Notes: generated by a model from the sequence alone, not told the origin. DNA of 64,000 nt from Dyella terrae (GCF_022394535.1 NZ_CP089414.1:3596001-3660000); one strand, 5' to 3'; positions 29,941-41,262 are shown, counted from the stretch's first letter. Translations and numbers: made by a program.

Positions 29941-30511
29941 GAACGCCGCCACCGCACGTGCGCTGGTGTCCTCGTTGGGACGGCCGGCACCGGCGCGTAC
30001 GCCTTTCGCCGAAGCACGCTTCATGAAGATGCTCGACAAACCGCTGATAGTGTCAGGCCAGCTGGCTTGGTTGGGCGACGATCGTCTGGAACGTACTGTC
30101 GAACATCCCAATCGCGAGGTGTCGACCATCGCCAACGGTGAAGTGACCCAGCAACGCGAGGGCCGTTCGACGCGCAGTTTTTCCCTGAAGCGCGCACCGC
30201 AGTTGCAATTGCTGCTCGACAGTTTCGTCGCATTGCTCGGCGGCGATGCGCCGCGGTTGGAGCAGGCGTTCGTGGTCCAGCACCGTGTGGACGATGGAGG
30301 GCACTGGACGCTGACGCTGACGCCGCGTGACGCGAAACTCGCGCAGACGGTGAGCCGCATCGATATCGACGGTCGCGGCAACGAGCCCCACTGCATGCGC
30401 ATGCAGGAAGCCGATGGTGACGTGGCCATCGATCTGCTGGGCCTCTACGCGTCCAGGATGCCGGCCACGCCCACCCGCGAAGCGCTCGTGACCCTCTGCG
30501 GGGGCGACTGA
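29864..30511 (+). CDS. LolA-related outer membrane lipoprotein carrier-like protein
   Basis: A 215-aa exported protein. The signal peptide is MTFGSKTWTLLCGLMLSLCANASA. The mature part has the beta-strand pattern of LolA-like proteins (FAEARFMKMLDKPLIVSGQLAW, TLTPRDAKLAQTVSRIDIDG). LolA-like proteins are constant members of aryl-polyene and xanthomonadin clusters, where they are thought to carry the polyene lipid across the periplasm. The start overlaps the acyltransferase by 77 bases. Confidence 0.8.
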   Translation: MTFGSKTWTLLCGLMLSLCANASAPENAATARALVSSLGRPAPARTPFAEARFMKMLDKPLIVSGQLAWLGDDRLERTVEHPNREVSTIANGEVTQQREGRSTRSFSLKRAPQLQLLLDSFVALLGGDAPRLEQAFVVQHRVDDGGHWTLTLTPRDAKLAQTVSRIDIDGRGNEPHCMRMQEADGDVAIDLLGLYASRMPATPTREALVTLCGGD

Positions 30512-30513
30512 TC

Positions 30514-32832
30514 GTGCGTCGCGGCGGGCGCGTGGCATTGCTGGTGGCCTGGCTGACGGTCTTGGCCCTGCTCGGTCTGTTCGTCGTAACTCATCTCAGC
30601 GTGAGTACCGACCTTCGCAGTTTCATGCCGGCGCCCACCACACCGGACCAGCGGCTGCTGATGGAGCAGGTGGGTGAAGGTCCCGGCTCGCGCCTGTTGC
30701 TGCTCGCTATCGCCGGCAAATCGGACGAGCAACTGGCTGACCTTAGCCAGCAACTGAGCGCTGCCCTGCGTAAGGATTCAAATTACACGCAGGTGCTCAA
30801 CGGCAGCTTCGATATCGGCGCGATCGACGACACCTTGCTGCCTTACCGCTATCTGCTGTCGCCTACGCTAGACCATGAGCGTATGGACGCTGCCTATCTG
30901 CGTGACCAGCTCGACCAGCGGCTGGACGATCTGTCGTCGCCCGCTGCGAGCCTGCTGAAGAACCTGTTGCCGCGCGATCCCACACTCGAAGTGCTCAAGC
31001 TCGCCGAGCGTTGGTCACCGCCCAAATCACCCGAAGTGGTGCAAGGCGTGTGGTTCTCCCTGCAGCACGAAGCCTTGCTGCTGGTGCTGACGAAAGCACC
31101 GGGCTTCGACCCAGGCGCGCAGGCGTCAGCTATCGACGGAATCCATCGCGCGTTCGACGGGTTGCCCGAACACACCGGTGCCTCGCTGATTGTCAGTGGT
31201 CCGGGTTACTTCAGCGTGGTGGCGAACGCACAGACACGTGGTCAGGCCGAATGGATCGGGCGCATTTCCACAGTGGGTTTCATCGTTTTGCTCTTGCTGG
31301 CGTACCGGAGCATCGGCTCGTTGCTGTTTTCGGCGCTGCCCATTGCCAGCGCCGCATTGGCGGGTATTGCCGCGCTTATCGTGTTGTTCCCGCAGGTCCA
31401 TGGCATCACGCTGGCTTTCGGCTTCACCTTGCTCGGTGTGGCACAGGAGTATCCGATCCGCGTACTGAGTCATCGCCGCGCCGACGAAAGCGCTGTGCAG
31501 AGTGTGCGTGACCTGTGGCCGCTGTTGCTCACTGCCATTGCGTCAGCGTGCATCGCGTATCTCGCTTTCTTCGCGTCGGGTGTGAATGGACTCCGGCAGC
31601 TTGCCGTCTTCACTGTCACCGGCCTGCTGGTGGCGGGCTTCAGTACGCGCTATCTGCTGCCCCATCTACTGCCCGTGCGCGTCCATGATGTTGCCGACAT
31701 GGGCTGGTTGATACGCGCGCGCCGGATAGTGGATCACCTGCCGCGTCCGCGCTGGATTCCCGCGCTCGTCGCGGTAGCTACCGTGTTGATGCTGGCCTTT
31801 GCACAGGGGCCATTTTGGCAGAACGATCTGTCTGCGCTGACGCCGTTGCCTCGTGATCTGCTGATGCGCGACGCCCGCCTGCGCGAAGCGCTTGGTGCGC
31901 CGGACGTGCGTTACTTGCTGGTGCTGCAAGCGCCGGATGAACAAGGTGTGCTGGCGCTTTCGGAGCGTATGGAGCCCGCACTGGATGCGCTGGTCGCGCG
32001 CCACGTGGTCGATGCGGTGGAGCTTCCTTCACGCTATCTGCCGAGCGAGGCCATCCAGCGTGTGCGCCAACAGGCGCTTCCCGACCGCGACGTGTTGGAA
32101 AGCGCACTCACCGAAGCCGAACAAGGCATGCCGTTCCAGCCCGGGTTGTTCAAGCCGTTCGTCGAGGACGTGCAGAAGGCGCGTGAACTCCCTTTGCTGG
32201 CGCCCCAACAGTTCTCCACGTCGCCTCTGGGGCAGCGGCTGTCCGGCATGCTGGTGGAACGTGATGGACATTGGCTGGGGCTGGGCACGCTGAGCGGCGT
32301 GCATGATCTCGACGCCTTGCGGGCGCTCGCGCGAAACAGTGGTGGTGCCGTACGGCTGCTCGATCTCAAGAGCGCTGCCGAGTCGCTCGTGGTCGACTAT
32401 CGCACGCGCATCCTCTATGCCCTGTTGGGTGCGAGCATCTTGCTGGTGATGGCGATTGTCGTCGCCTTGCGCAGCTTCCGACGTGCATGGCACGTGCTGG
32501 CGCCGATGACGCTGGCGACGTTCCTGGTGCTGGCGGTGGAGCGCGTATGCGGCGTGGAGGTATCGCTGTTCCACTTGGTAGCGTTGATCCTGGCCGCCGG
32601 GCTTGGTTTGCACTACGCGCTGTTCTTTGAGCGCGATACCCATGATGCGGCCGAGCAGCGTCGCACGTTGCATGCCACGCTGGTTTGCGTGTTGTCAGCA
32701 CTGCTGGTGTTCGGCTTGCTGGCGTGGAGCACGATTCCCGTGCTGCGCGCTATTGGCCTCACGGTCAGCCTGGGCGTCGCCTTCCACTTTTGTCTTTCGA
32801 TCCTGATGGCTCCGCATGCTCGCCAAGACTGA
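30514..32832 (+). CDS. MMPL/RND-family exporter of the pigment cluster
   Basis: A 772-aa inner-membrane protein of the MMPL type. The start is GTG at 30514, two bases after the LolA-like stop. It has two halves, each with one leading membrane helix, a large periplasmic loop and a block of about five helices (STVGFIVLLLLAYRSIGSLL, ALLGASILLVMAIVVALRSF). A GVAQEYPIRVLSHR segment lies in the central helix region. Such transporters are a constant part of aryl-polyene clusters and probably flip the polyene conjugate to the periplasmic leaflet. The next gene begins 17 bases before its stop. Confidence 0.88.
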   Translation: MRRGGRVALLVAWLTVLALLGLFVVTHLSVSTDLRSFMPAPTTPDQRLLMEQVGEGPGSRLLLLAIAGKSDEQLADLSQQLSAALRKDSNYTQVLNGSFDIGAIDDTLLPYRYLLSPTLDHERMDAAYLRDQLDQRLDDLSSPAASLLKNLLPRDPTLEVLKLAERWSPPKSPEVVQGVWFSLQHEALLLVLTKAPGFDPGAQASAIDGIHRAFDGLPEHTGASLIVSGPGYFSVVANAQTRGQAEWIGRISTVGFIVLLLLAYRSIGSLLFSALPIASAALAGIAALIVLFPQVHGITLAFGFTLLGVAQEYPIRVLSHRRADESAVQSVRDLWPLLLTAIASACIAYLAFFASGVNGLRQLAVFTVTGLLVAGFSTRYLLPHLLPVRVHDVADMGWLIRARRIVDHLPRPRWIPALVAVATVLMLAFAQGPFWQNDLSALTPLPRDLLMRDARLREALGAPDVRYLLVLQAPDEQGVLALSERMEPALDALVARHVVDAVELPSRYLPSEAIQRVRQQALPDRDVLESALTEAEQGMPFQPGLFKPFVEDVQKARELPLLAPQQFSTSPLGQRLSGMLVERDGHWLGLGTLSGVHDLDALRALARNSGGAVRLLDLKSAAESLVVDYRTRILYALLGASILLVMAIVVALRSFRRAWHVLAPMTLATFLVLAVERVCGVEVSLFHLVALILAAGLGLHYALFFERDTHDAAEQRRTLHATLVCVLSALLVFGLLAWSTIPVLRAIGLTVSLGVAFHFCLSILMAPHARQD

Positions 32833-33250
32833 TTGGGCTTCTCTCATTCCCCATCAAGGCGCCATGAGCCTGCTCGATGACGTGGTCGGCTGGGATGAAA
32901 CGTCGATCCATGCGGTGACCGAAAGTCACGCACTGGCGGAACACCCGTTACGTGGCTCCGCCGGCTTGCACGCGGTGCATCTGGCGGAGTACGGCGCGCA
33001 GGCGATGGCCGTGCATGGCGCCTTGCTGGCGCGCGAACACGGAGCTAGCGATGTACGCCCCGGACGTCTGGTCAGCCTGCGCGATATATCGCTCAGCGTC
33101 GAGTACGTTGATCCATCTTTAGGGCGTCTGGACATCCATGCGGAAAGTCTTTACGCCGACCCATCCGGCGCTCAGTACGCGTTCCGCGTGGAGCAGAATG
33201 GTCGCGTTCTGGTGAGCGGGCGAGCTGCCGTCATCCATCCTTCTCTCTGA
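32816..33250 (+). CDS. ApeP-like dehydratase (hot-dog fold)
   Basis: A 144-aa protein beginning MLAKTDWASLIPHQGAMSLL. The PHQGAMSLLDDVVGWD segment with its histidine matches the second dehydratase of aryl-polyene clusters (COG4706/ApeP-like). AGLHAVHLAEYGAQAMAVHG is the central hot-dog helix. It probably works with the FabZ-like protein to form double bonds. It overlaps the MMPL gene by 17 bases. Confidence 0.82.
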   Translation: MLAKTDWASLIPHQGAMSLLDDVVGWDETSIHAVTESHALAEHPLRGSAGLHAVHLAEYGAQAMAVHGALLAREHGASDVRPGRLVSLRDISLSVEYVDPSLGRLDIHAESLYADPSGAQYAFRVEQNGRVLVSGRAAVIHPSL

Positions 33251-33263
33251 TAGCGAGGTCGCC

Positions 33264-34001
33264 ATGTCACAGGCCCATTCTTCCCGCCGCGCGCTGGTGA
33301 CCGGCGGCAGCGGTGATCTTGGCGGTGCGATATCGCGTGCGTTGGCGGAAGGTGGCTATCACCTGATCGTGCACGCAAACTCCGGACTTGCCCGCGCGGA
33401 CGACGTGGCGGCAGCCATTCGCGACGCGGGCGGCAGCGCGCAGGCGGTGGCGTTCGATGTAACTGACGGTGCTGGCACAAGGCATGCACTGGAAGCCCTG
33501 CTGGCCGACGGCCCGATCCATGCGGTGGTCAACAATGCCGGCGTGCACGAGGACAGCCCGATGGCCGGTATGTCAGAGGATGCCTGGCACCGTGTGATCG
33601 ACGTTTCGCTACACGGCTTCTTCCACGTGACTCAGCCATTGTTGTTGCCCATGGCGCGTGCGCGCTTTGGGCGCATCGTGTCGGTGAGTTCGGTCGCGGC
33701 GCAGCTCGGTAATCGGGGGCAAGCCAATTACGCAGCGGCGAAATCCGCGCTGCATGGTGCCACCCGATCGCTTGCGCGCGAAATGGCCTCTCGCGGCATC
33801 ACGGCGAACGTGGTGGCGCCGGGCGTGATTGAGGGCCGTATGATTGGTGAGGATTTTCCGCCGGAACGCATCCGCGAGATCGTGCCCGCCCAGCGCGCCG
33901 GAAGGCCGGAAGAAGTCGCGGCCTTGGTGGCATTCCTGTGCTCCGATGCAGCGGGTTACATCAATGGCCAAGTGATTGGTGTCAATGGCGGCATGGCCTG
34001 A
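33264..34001 (+). CDS. 3-oxoacyl-ACP reductase, FabG-like (SDR)
   Basis: A 245-aa short-chain dehydrogenase. The cofactor loop is VTGGSGDLGGAIS, NNAG follows in AVVNNAGVHEDSPM, and the catalytic Ser-Tyr-Lys lie in SVSSVAAQL and NYAAAKSAL. NGQVIGVNGGMA is the usual SDR C-terminus. It probably reduces the keto group in each polyene cycle. It is the last plus-strand gene of the pigment cluster. Confidence 0.92.
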   Translation: MSQAHSSRRALVTGGSGDLGGAISRALAEGGYHLIVHANSGLARADDVAAAIRDAGGSAQAVAFDVTDGAGTRHALEALLADGPIHAVVNNAGVHEDSPMAGMSEDAWHRVIDVSLHGFFHVTQPLLLPMARARFGRIVSVSSVAAQLGNRGQANYAAAKSALHGATRSLAREMASRGITANVVAPGVIEGRMIGEDFPPERIREIVPAQRAGRPEEVAALVAFLCSDAAGYINGQVIGVNGGMA

Positions 34002-34010
34002 GTTCGCGTG

Positions 34011-34027
34011 CCCCGGCGTGGCCGGGG
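34011..34027. terminator. Hairpin between convergent pigment-cluster operons
   Basis: A 7-bp G/C stem CCCCGGC/GCCGGGG with a GTG loop in the 35-base gap between convergent genes. No T-run on either side, so it may act as a weak bidirectional terminator. Confidence 0.5.
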
Positions 34028-34036
34028 CGTGCAGAT

Positions 34037-34795
34037 TCAGGTGACCGCGGCATCGAACACGATCGGTCGTGATGCGCGGGAGCGGCGATAGCTGTTCACG
34101 ACGTCGCCGTAGCGAATCAGTTGTCCGACGGTGTAGGTGGTGATGCGGGTGACATCGCGGATCGGGCTGAAATGGCTGATGCGGAATTCGCGCTCGTAGC
34201 GCGAAGCGATCGGCACCGACACCACGCCCAGCCCTTTCTCACGCGAGGCGGCGATGAGGATGGCAGCTTCGAATACGAAGTTTTCGGCCGGTAGATCCAC
34301 CAGATCGAGCGCGGCGCGCGGATACCAGCGCTGGCCGCTCTGCGTATCGGCCACCGGTTGTGCGCAAGCCCACGAGATACCCCAGTCCGCGACCGCGTTG
34401 GCGCGACGGCGGGCCTTGGGCTGCTGCTCGCGCTCGAGCAGGCGCGCGCCGATGACGATGTGGTTGGGATAACGCTGCGCGGCGGCGGCGATACGCGGAA
34501 TGTCGCTGGCCAGGTGCTGGCCGTCGCCATCCATGGTGAGCACGGCATCGAAACCCTGACGCACGGCCTCACGAAAGCCAGTACGCAGAGCTTCGCCCTT
34601 GCCGCTACGCTGCGGATGGCGCAGTAGCGTGACGGGCAGTTCACTCACGATATCGGGGGTGCGATCGTCCGAGCCGTCATCGACCACGATCACGGGCACG
34701 CCGAGCGACAGGACGGACTGGACGACTCTGCCGATAGCGGCCTCTTCGTTGAGGCAGGGAATCAGCACGCACCAGCGGGCATCGGACGTATTCAA
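34037..34795 (-). CDS. Family 2 glycosyltransferase
   Basis: A 252-aa GT-A glycosyltransferase. VIVVDDGSDDRTPDIV near the N-terminus binds the nucleotide, and LTMDGDGQHLASDI holds the DxD. It resembles polyprenol-phosphate sugar transferases (GEALRTGF, DTQSGQRWYPRAAL). In aryl-polyene clusters a glycosyltransferase is found alone or fused to the acyltransferase, and probably decorates the lipid carrier. The start ATG overlaps the stop of the chain-length-factor gene by four bases. Confidence 0.88.
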   Translation of the reverse strand: MNTSDARWCVLIPCLNEEAAIGRVVQSVLSLGVPVIVVDDGSDDRTPDIVSELPVTLLRHPQRSGKGEALRTGFREAVRQGFDAVLTMDGDGQHLASDIPRIAAAAQRYPNHIVIGARLLEREQQPKARRRANAVADWGISWACAQPVADTQSGQRWYPRAALDLVDLPAENFVFEAAILIAASREKGLGVVSVPIASRYEREFRISHFSPIRDVTRITTYTVGQLIRYGDVVNSYRRSRASRPIVFDAAVT

Positions 34796-35589
34796 GCAGG
34801 TGTCTCCAGGGCAACCCTCAACGCCAGGGTTTCGGCGGCGGCGAGGGTGCAGTCACCTTCGCCTGTAGCGAGATTTTGCATCAGCGGCCAGGCGGATGCG
34901 GCAATCGGATTGCTTTCGTACCACGCGCCCGTTGCAGGTGCGGGACGCAGCTCCTCGCCGGCGTGGGGTACGAGATCCAGGGCGAGGCGGACCAGCGTGT
35001 GCGCCGAGGCCGCCGGCGCCAGCACCAGCGCAATACCGAACGACTGGTGTGTGCCGGTCATTTCCTTCAGCGGGCCATGCCCTGCGATGTCGCTGCAGAC
35101 CAGCAGCACCGGGCGCTGTTCGGCCACGCAGAGGGTGGCCGCCTCCAGCAAGCTCGCGCCAAGACTAGCGTGGCCGGCGCTGACGGCGCTCGACGCCGCA
35201 TGGCAGCCCGTGGCGATGGTCCAGTAGCCGGCTGGCGCGTTATGCACCGAGTTATGGAAGCGTGTCGGTGACAGCTCGGCCGGCGTGGTGGCCAGGGTGG
35301 CGCACATGTAGTCAGAAATGTGCTGGTCGCCATAGGTGGAGCTGAAGACACACGGCAGGTCGCGGGCGTCGCGGCCGCTCATGGCCACCGCCTGCCCCGC
35401 CACTTCCACTGCAAGCAGCACGCTTTCCGGCGCGCGGCGGCGCTCATTCGCCGGGAGTATCTCCGCACGGGGGCGGCCTGCCGGTGGAGCCACCGGCAAG
35501 CCAGCGAGCTGGGCCTTCAGCGCAGCGAAATCGCCCAGTTCGGACGACCACAGGCCGATGCCTTCTACATGAACCTGCAATGTACTCAT
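34792..35589 (-). CDS. Beta-ketoacyl synthase-like chain-length factor
   Basis: A 265-aa half-length ketosynthase-like protein (Ketoacyl-synt_2 type). SPTRFHNSVHNAPAGYWTIAT and HAASSAVSAGHASLGASLLEA correspond to the N-terminal thiolase half, but the catalytic Cys-His-His set is incomplete. Such proteins pair with a full ketosynthase and set polyene length in aryl-polyene clusters. It overlaps the ketosynthase gene by four bases and the glycosyltransferase by four, which indicates tight coupling. Confidence 0.85.
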   Translation of the reverse strand: MSTLQVHVEGIGLWSSELGDFAALKAQLAGLPVAPPAGRPRAEILPANERRRAPESVLLAVEVAGQAVAMSGRDARDLPCVFSSTYGDQHISDYMCATLATTPAELSPTRFHNSVHNAPAGYWTIATGCHAASSAVSAGHASLGASLLEAATLCVAEQRPVLLVCSDIAGHGPLKEMTGTHQSFGIALVLAPAASAHTLVRLALDLVPHAGEELRPAPATGAWYESNPIAASAWPLMQNLATGEGDCTLAAAETLALRVALETPA

Positions 35590-36785
35590 GCCTGCGCACT
35601 ACCGAAGGCAAGGCAAGCATTGTTGCCGCCGAATCCAAACGAATTGCTCAAGGCCACGTTGACCTGCCGCTGTTCGCTCTGCAGCGCCAGCTGCGGACCG
35701 CAGGCGACATCGGGGTGTGTGCAGCCGAGGTTGCCAGGCACCTGTCCATGGCGGATCGCCAGCAGCGCGAAGACGGCTTCGAGAATGCCTGCCGCACCCA
35801 GCGTGTGACCGGTGAAACCCTTGGTGGAACTGGCGCGTGTAGTAGCGGGAAAGGCGCGCGCCACCAGGGCGGCTTCCACTTCGTCGTTTTTCAGGCTGGC
35901 CGTGCCGTGCAGGTTGATGTAATCGACCTGCTCCGCACTCAAGCCTGCCCGCGCCAGGGCGTCGCGCAACGCGAGTTCGGCGCCCAGGCCTTCGGGGTGC
36001 GGTGTGGACATGTGGTGTGCATCGCTGGATTCGCCATAGCCGAGCAGGCGCGGCGCCTCCGGTGCGGCATCAACGCGTTCTAGCAACGCAAAGCCGGCGG
36101 CCTCACCGATGGAAATGCCGCGACGCGCCTGATCGAACGGTCGACAGGGCTCGGGCGATACCAGCTCCAGTGCGTTGAAGCCGAACAGCACGCTATCGCA
36201 CAAGGTATCCACGCCACCGACCACGGCAGCGTCGGCAAGGCCGAGACGAATCAGCCGTTCGGCGTTGGCGAACACCTTGGCGCTGGACGAACAAGCCGTC
36301 GATACCGTCAGGCATGGCCCTTCCAGCCCCAATGCCTCGGCCACGAAGCCGGCAAGCGAATGCGGCGCATGGATAAGGGGGCGGCGGAGGTTCGGTGGCA
36401 TGTGCCCGTTTTCGTCGAGGTGGCGATAGCCTTCCTCGGTGGCGCCGATGCTCGCGGTAGAAGTGCCCAAAACCAGGGCCACGCGCGCGGCGCCGTAGCG
36501 CTGGCGGGCGTCCAGTGCATGCTCCAGAAAACGGTCCTGATGGAGTCCCAGCCAGGCCAGGCGATTGTTGCGGCATTCCCACGCAGCGTGCGCTGCGGGC
36601 AGCGCGGCGTCTTCGACGCCATCGACACGGCCTATCCAGCACGCCAGTGGGGCGCTGCTGAAGTCGTTTTGACGTAGGCCCCCGCGGCCCGTAGACAGAG
36701 CGGCGAGGTGGCTTTCGAGGCCTTGGCCCAGCGCCGAAGTCACCGTGTAGGCACGGACGGCAAGGGGGTGGATCGGTACGGACAT
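35586..36785 (-). CDS. Beta-ketoacyl-ACP synthase (FabF-like) of the pigment cluster
   Basis: A 399-aa condensing enzyme. The active-site cysteine is in VSTACSSSAKVFANAE, and the catalytic histidines are in YINLHGTASLKNDE and KGFTGHTLGAAGILEAVF. It heads the minus-strand run ketosynthase, chain-length factor, glycosyltransferase, and should extend the hydroxybenzoyl-primed chain with malonyl-ACP. Only one complete ketosynthase is seen, whereas E. coli-type aryl-polyene clusters encode more. Confidence 0.92.
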   Translation of the reverse strand: MSVPIHPLAVRAYTVTSALGQGLESHLAALSTGRGGLRQNDFSSAPLACWIGRVDGVEDAALPAAHAAWECRNNRLAWLGLHQDRFLEHALDARQRYGAARVALVLGTSTASIGATEEGYRHLDENGHMPPNLRRPLIHAPHSLAGFVAEALGLEGPCLTVSTACSSSAKVFANAERLIRLGLADAAVVGGVDTLCDSVLFGFNALELVSPEPCRPFDQARRGISIGEAAGFALLERVDAAPEAPRLLGYGESSDAHHMSTPHPEGLGAELALRDALARAGLSAEQVDYINLHGTASLKNDEVEAALVARAFPATTRASSTKGFTGHTLGAAGILEAVFALLAIRHGQVPGNLGCTHPDVACGPQLALQSEQRQVNVALSNSFGFGGNNACLAFGSAQA

Positions 36786-36946
36786 CGCGCGAGCCTAGCG
36801 AGGGGCTTCGGTATTTCCTAGTCTGGACAACCGACAGGGGTGAGGTTGTTCATTTTAACCGGTATGCGCCGAACGCCGGATTGCGTCAGGGCAAGGGGCT
36901 GCGCACACTGCGCTACCGGCCTCCGTCTGCCCCACCCTGCCCGTTC

Positions 36947-38649
<1,703 letters not shown>

Positions 38650-38654
38650 CCCGA

Positions 38655-38679
38655 GGATGCGCCCCGCTGGGGCGCATCC
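38655..38679. terminator. Hairpin between convergent hemF and the repeat protein gene
   Basis: An 11-bp perfect stem GGATGCGCCCC/GGGGCGCATCC with a GCT loop in the 41-base convergent gap. A short T-rich flank lies on one side only. Probably a bidirectional terminator. Confidence 0.65.
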
Positions 38680-38690
38680 ATTTCCCGGAC

Positions 38691-39353
38691 TTACTCCGTC
38701 GGCGCATCGCCGCTGAACTTCACCGGCGTGGCACCCTTCACCGGGCCGATCTGCGCGCTGTCGCTGACCTGCAGCACCACCTCACGGCGAAATTCCAGCG
38801 TGCCTTGCACCACGGCATGCGGGCCGATCACCACATGCGGCAAACGGTTGTTGCTATTCCAGTTGAACCAGCCGCCGGGCTTGTCGACCAGGATGCCGCC
38901 TTCGACGTGCGAGTTGGCACCCACGATGATGTCGCCGTTGGAGGTCTGCAGGCCGCCACCTACGTGGGCAGCGTCAAGGTTGATGGTGCCGTTCACGGTA
39001 CCGACCTTGCCTACCACCTCAGCGCTCTTGCCCAATCGCACGCCGCCGTTGGTGGTGCTGACGGTACCCGCGACACGGCTGCTGGAACCCACGGTGACGG
39101 CGCCGTTGACGGTGTCGACCGCTGTGGCCTGCACGTGATCGCCCAGCTCCACCGCGCCGTTGACGGTGCTGGCCTTCTGAACCACCGCGTTGTCGCTGAC
39201 GCGGACAGCGCCATTGACCGTGCTGACGTTGCCGGCGTGTTGGCCGGCATCCACGCGCACCGTGCCGTTGACCTTGTCGATGTCACCGTCGGCGGCGTGG
39301 GCCAGGACGGGCAGGGTCAGCGCAAGGGCGATGGCAAGCAGATGACGACGCAT
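38691..39353 (-). CDS. Exported beta-helix-like repeat protein (TVNGAV repeats, bactofilin/DUF4097-like)
   Basis: A 220-aa protein. ATG at 39353 is preferred because GGAG lies six bases upstream. The signal peptide is MRRHLLAIALALTLPVLAHA. The mature part is built from short repeats about 16-20 residues long, each with a T-V-N-G-A/T-V core: NVSTVNGAVRVSDNAVV, KASTVNGAVELGDHV, VDTVNGAVTVGSSSR, TVSTTNGGVRLGKSA, KVGTVNGTINLDAA. A final segment is TSNGDIIVGANSHVEGGI. Such repeats usually fold into a right-handed beta-solenoid, as in bactofilins, although this one is exported. The function is unknown, with an envelope structural or adhesive role possible. Confidence 0.8.
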   Translation of the reverse strand: MRRHLLAIALALTLPVLAHAADGDIDKVNGTVRVDAGQHAGNVSTVNGAVRVSDNAVVQKASTVNGAVELGDHVQATAVDTVNGAVTVGSSSRVAGTVSTTNGGVRLGKSAEVVGKVGTVNGTINLDAAHVGGGLQTSNGDIIVGANSHVEGGILVDKPGGWFNWNSNNRLPHVVIGPHAVVQGTLEFRREVVLQVSDSAQIGPVKGATPVKFSGDAPTE

Positions 39354-39498
39354 GATGAACTCCATGTGGGTGGTAATGCCCTTAGGATGCGCCTGCCAGG
39401 GCTGGGGTTTAGCATGACCTTCGACAGGGGACGTGGGTGATTTGACGGGGCCGGGGCGGGGCCTCACCATCACAGGTTTCCCGCCGCGAATTCCCGCC

Positions 39499-40242
39499 AT
39501 GTACAAGCTCGTACTCATCCGTCACGGCCAGTCCCAGTGGAACCTCGACAACCGTTTCAGCGGCTGGGCCGACGTGGACCTTACCGAACAGGGCAACGCC
39601 GAAGCCGCCGAGGCCGGGCGCTTGCTCAAGGCGGAGGGCTACAGCTTCGACATCGCACACACGTCCGTGCTCAAGCGCGCCGTGCGCACCCTGTGGGGCG
39701 TGCTGGATGGGATGGACCAGATGTGGCTGCCGGTGGTTACCGACTGGCGCCTCAACGAGCGCCACTACGGCGGCCTCACCGGCCTTAACAAGGCGGAAAC
39801 GGCGGCCAAGTACGGCGAGGACCAAGTGAAGGTGTGGCGTCGCAGCTACGACATCCCGCCGCCCCCGCTGGATCGCGCCAGCAATGAGTCGGTGACCGAT
39901 CCGCGTTACGCCAACCTTGACCCGTCGATGATCCCGGACACCGAGTGCCTGAAGGACACCGTGGACCGCGTGGTGCCCTACTGGCACGACGTACTGGCTC
40001 CGGCTATCCGCTCCGGTCAGCGCGTGGTAGTTGCCGCGCACGGCAACTCGCTGCGCGCGTTGGTGAAGTATCTGGACAACGTGTCCGACGATGAGATCGT
40101 GGAACTCAACATCCCCAACGGCGTGCCGCTGGTGTACGAGTTCGACGAGAACCTCAAGCCGATCCGGCACTATTACCTGGGCGACGCCGCCGCCATCGCA
40201 GCGAAGATGGCCGCCGTGGCCAACCAGGGCAAGGCGAAGTAA
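39499..40242 (+). CDS. gpmA: 2,3-bisphosphoglycerate-dependent phosphoglycerate mutase
   Basis: A 247-aa glycolytic enzyme interconverting 3- and 2-phosphoglycerate. The catalytic phospho-histidine is in [12 protein letters not shown] and the second histidine in [29 protein letters not shown] is the substrate loop with the acid-base glutamate. ATG at 39499 gives the standard N-terminus [10 protein letters not shown]. The in-frame extension upstream is not family-like. Confidence 0.96.
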   Translation: MYKLVLIRHGQSQWNLDNRFSGWADVDLTEQGNAEAAEAGRLLKAEGYSFDIAHTSVLKRAVRTLWGVLDGMDQMWLPVVTDWRLNERHYGGLTGLNKAETAAKYGEDQVKVWRRSYDIPPPPLDRASNESVTDPRYANLDPSMIPDTECLKDTVDRVVPYWHDVLAPAIRSGQRVVVAAHGNSLRALVKYLDNVSDDEIVELNIPNGVPLVYEFDENLKPIRHYYLGDAAAIAAKMAAVANQGKAK

Positions 40243-40256
40243 GCAGGCTTCGCCGG

Positions 40257-40282
40257 TCGCGGATGACACGCGTCATCCGCGA
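40257..40282 (+). terminator. Hairpin after gpmA
   Basis: An 11-bp perfect stem TCGCGGATGAC/GTCATCCGCGA around an ACGC loop, 15 bases after gpmA. No T-run, so termination is uncertain. Confidence 0.55.
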
Positions 40283-40355
40283 TGGCTGCAGCCCGTCAGT
40301 CGTGCGAGCTGCGTTGGATCGATAAGCTGCGTCCATCCATGACGAGGCGAACGCG

Positions 40356-40877
40356 ATGACCCAGAACATGATCTATGCGCTCATGATTCCGCTGATGGCG
40401 TTTGCCGTCTGGCGACGCGTGCGTGGCAGCTTCGGGCGGCAGCCGATTCGCCGCAAGCGGATGATCACCCGCATCGTCATTTTCAGTGTCATCGGCGGTC
40501 TGCTGGCGTTTGGTGGCCTGCACAACCTGCGCCTGCTGGAAGGCCTGCTGGGCGGTGCGCTGGCTGGTGCTGTGCTGGGTACGGTCGGCCTGCGTCTGAC
40601 GCGCTTCGAGCGCGATGCTGCCGGCCAGGACCTGTACATTCCCAACGCCTGGATCGGCGGGCTCCTCACGGTGCTGCTGATCGGCCGACTGGCCTGGCGT
40701 TTCCTGGTGGTGATGCCGCAATTGCAGGATCCGGCCATGGCCCATTCGGCGCCAGCCATGGGCAACAGCCCGCTGACGCTCGCCATCTTCGGGCTGATGA
40801 TCGGCTACTACATCTGCTACTTCACCGGCCTGCTGGTGCATCACCGCCGCTTCGAGCGGGCCCAACTGGCTACCTGA
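40356..40877 (+). CDS. CcdC-like/DUF1453 membrane protein
   Basis: A 173-aa integral membrane protein. About four to five helices are visible (MIYALMIPLMAFAVWR, IVIFSVIGGLLAFGGL, AWIGGLLTVLLIGRLAWRFL, LTLAIFGLMIGYYICYF). The RRVRGSFGRQPIRRKRMITR stretch after the first helix, with RLTRFERD later, resembles the CcdC/DUF1453 group. The function is unknown. GAGG lies before the ATG. It converges on the P-II gene, with four bases between them. Confidence 0.65.
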   Translation: MTQNMIYALMIPLMAFAVWRRVRGSFGRQPIRRKRMITRIVIFSVIGGLLAFGGLHNLRLLEGLLGGALAGAVLGTVGLRLTRFERDAAGQDLYIPNAWIGGLLTVLLIGRLAWRFLVVMPQLQDPAMAHSAPAMGNSPLTLAIFGLMIGYYICYFTGLLVHHRRFERAQLAT

Positions 40878-40881
40878 AGAC

Positions 40882-41262
<381 letters not shown>

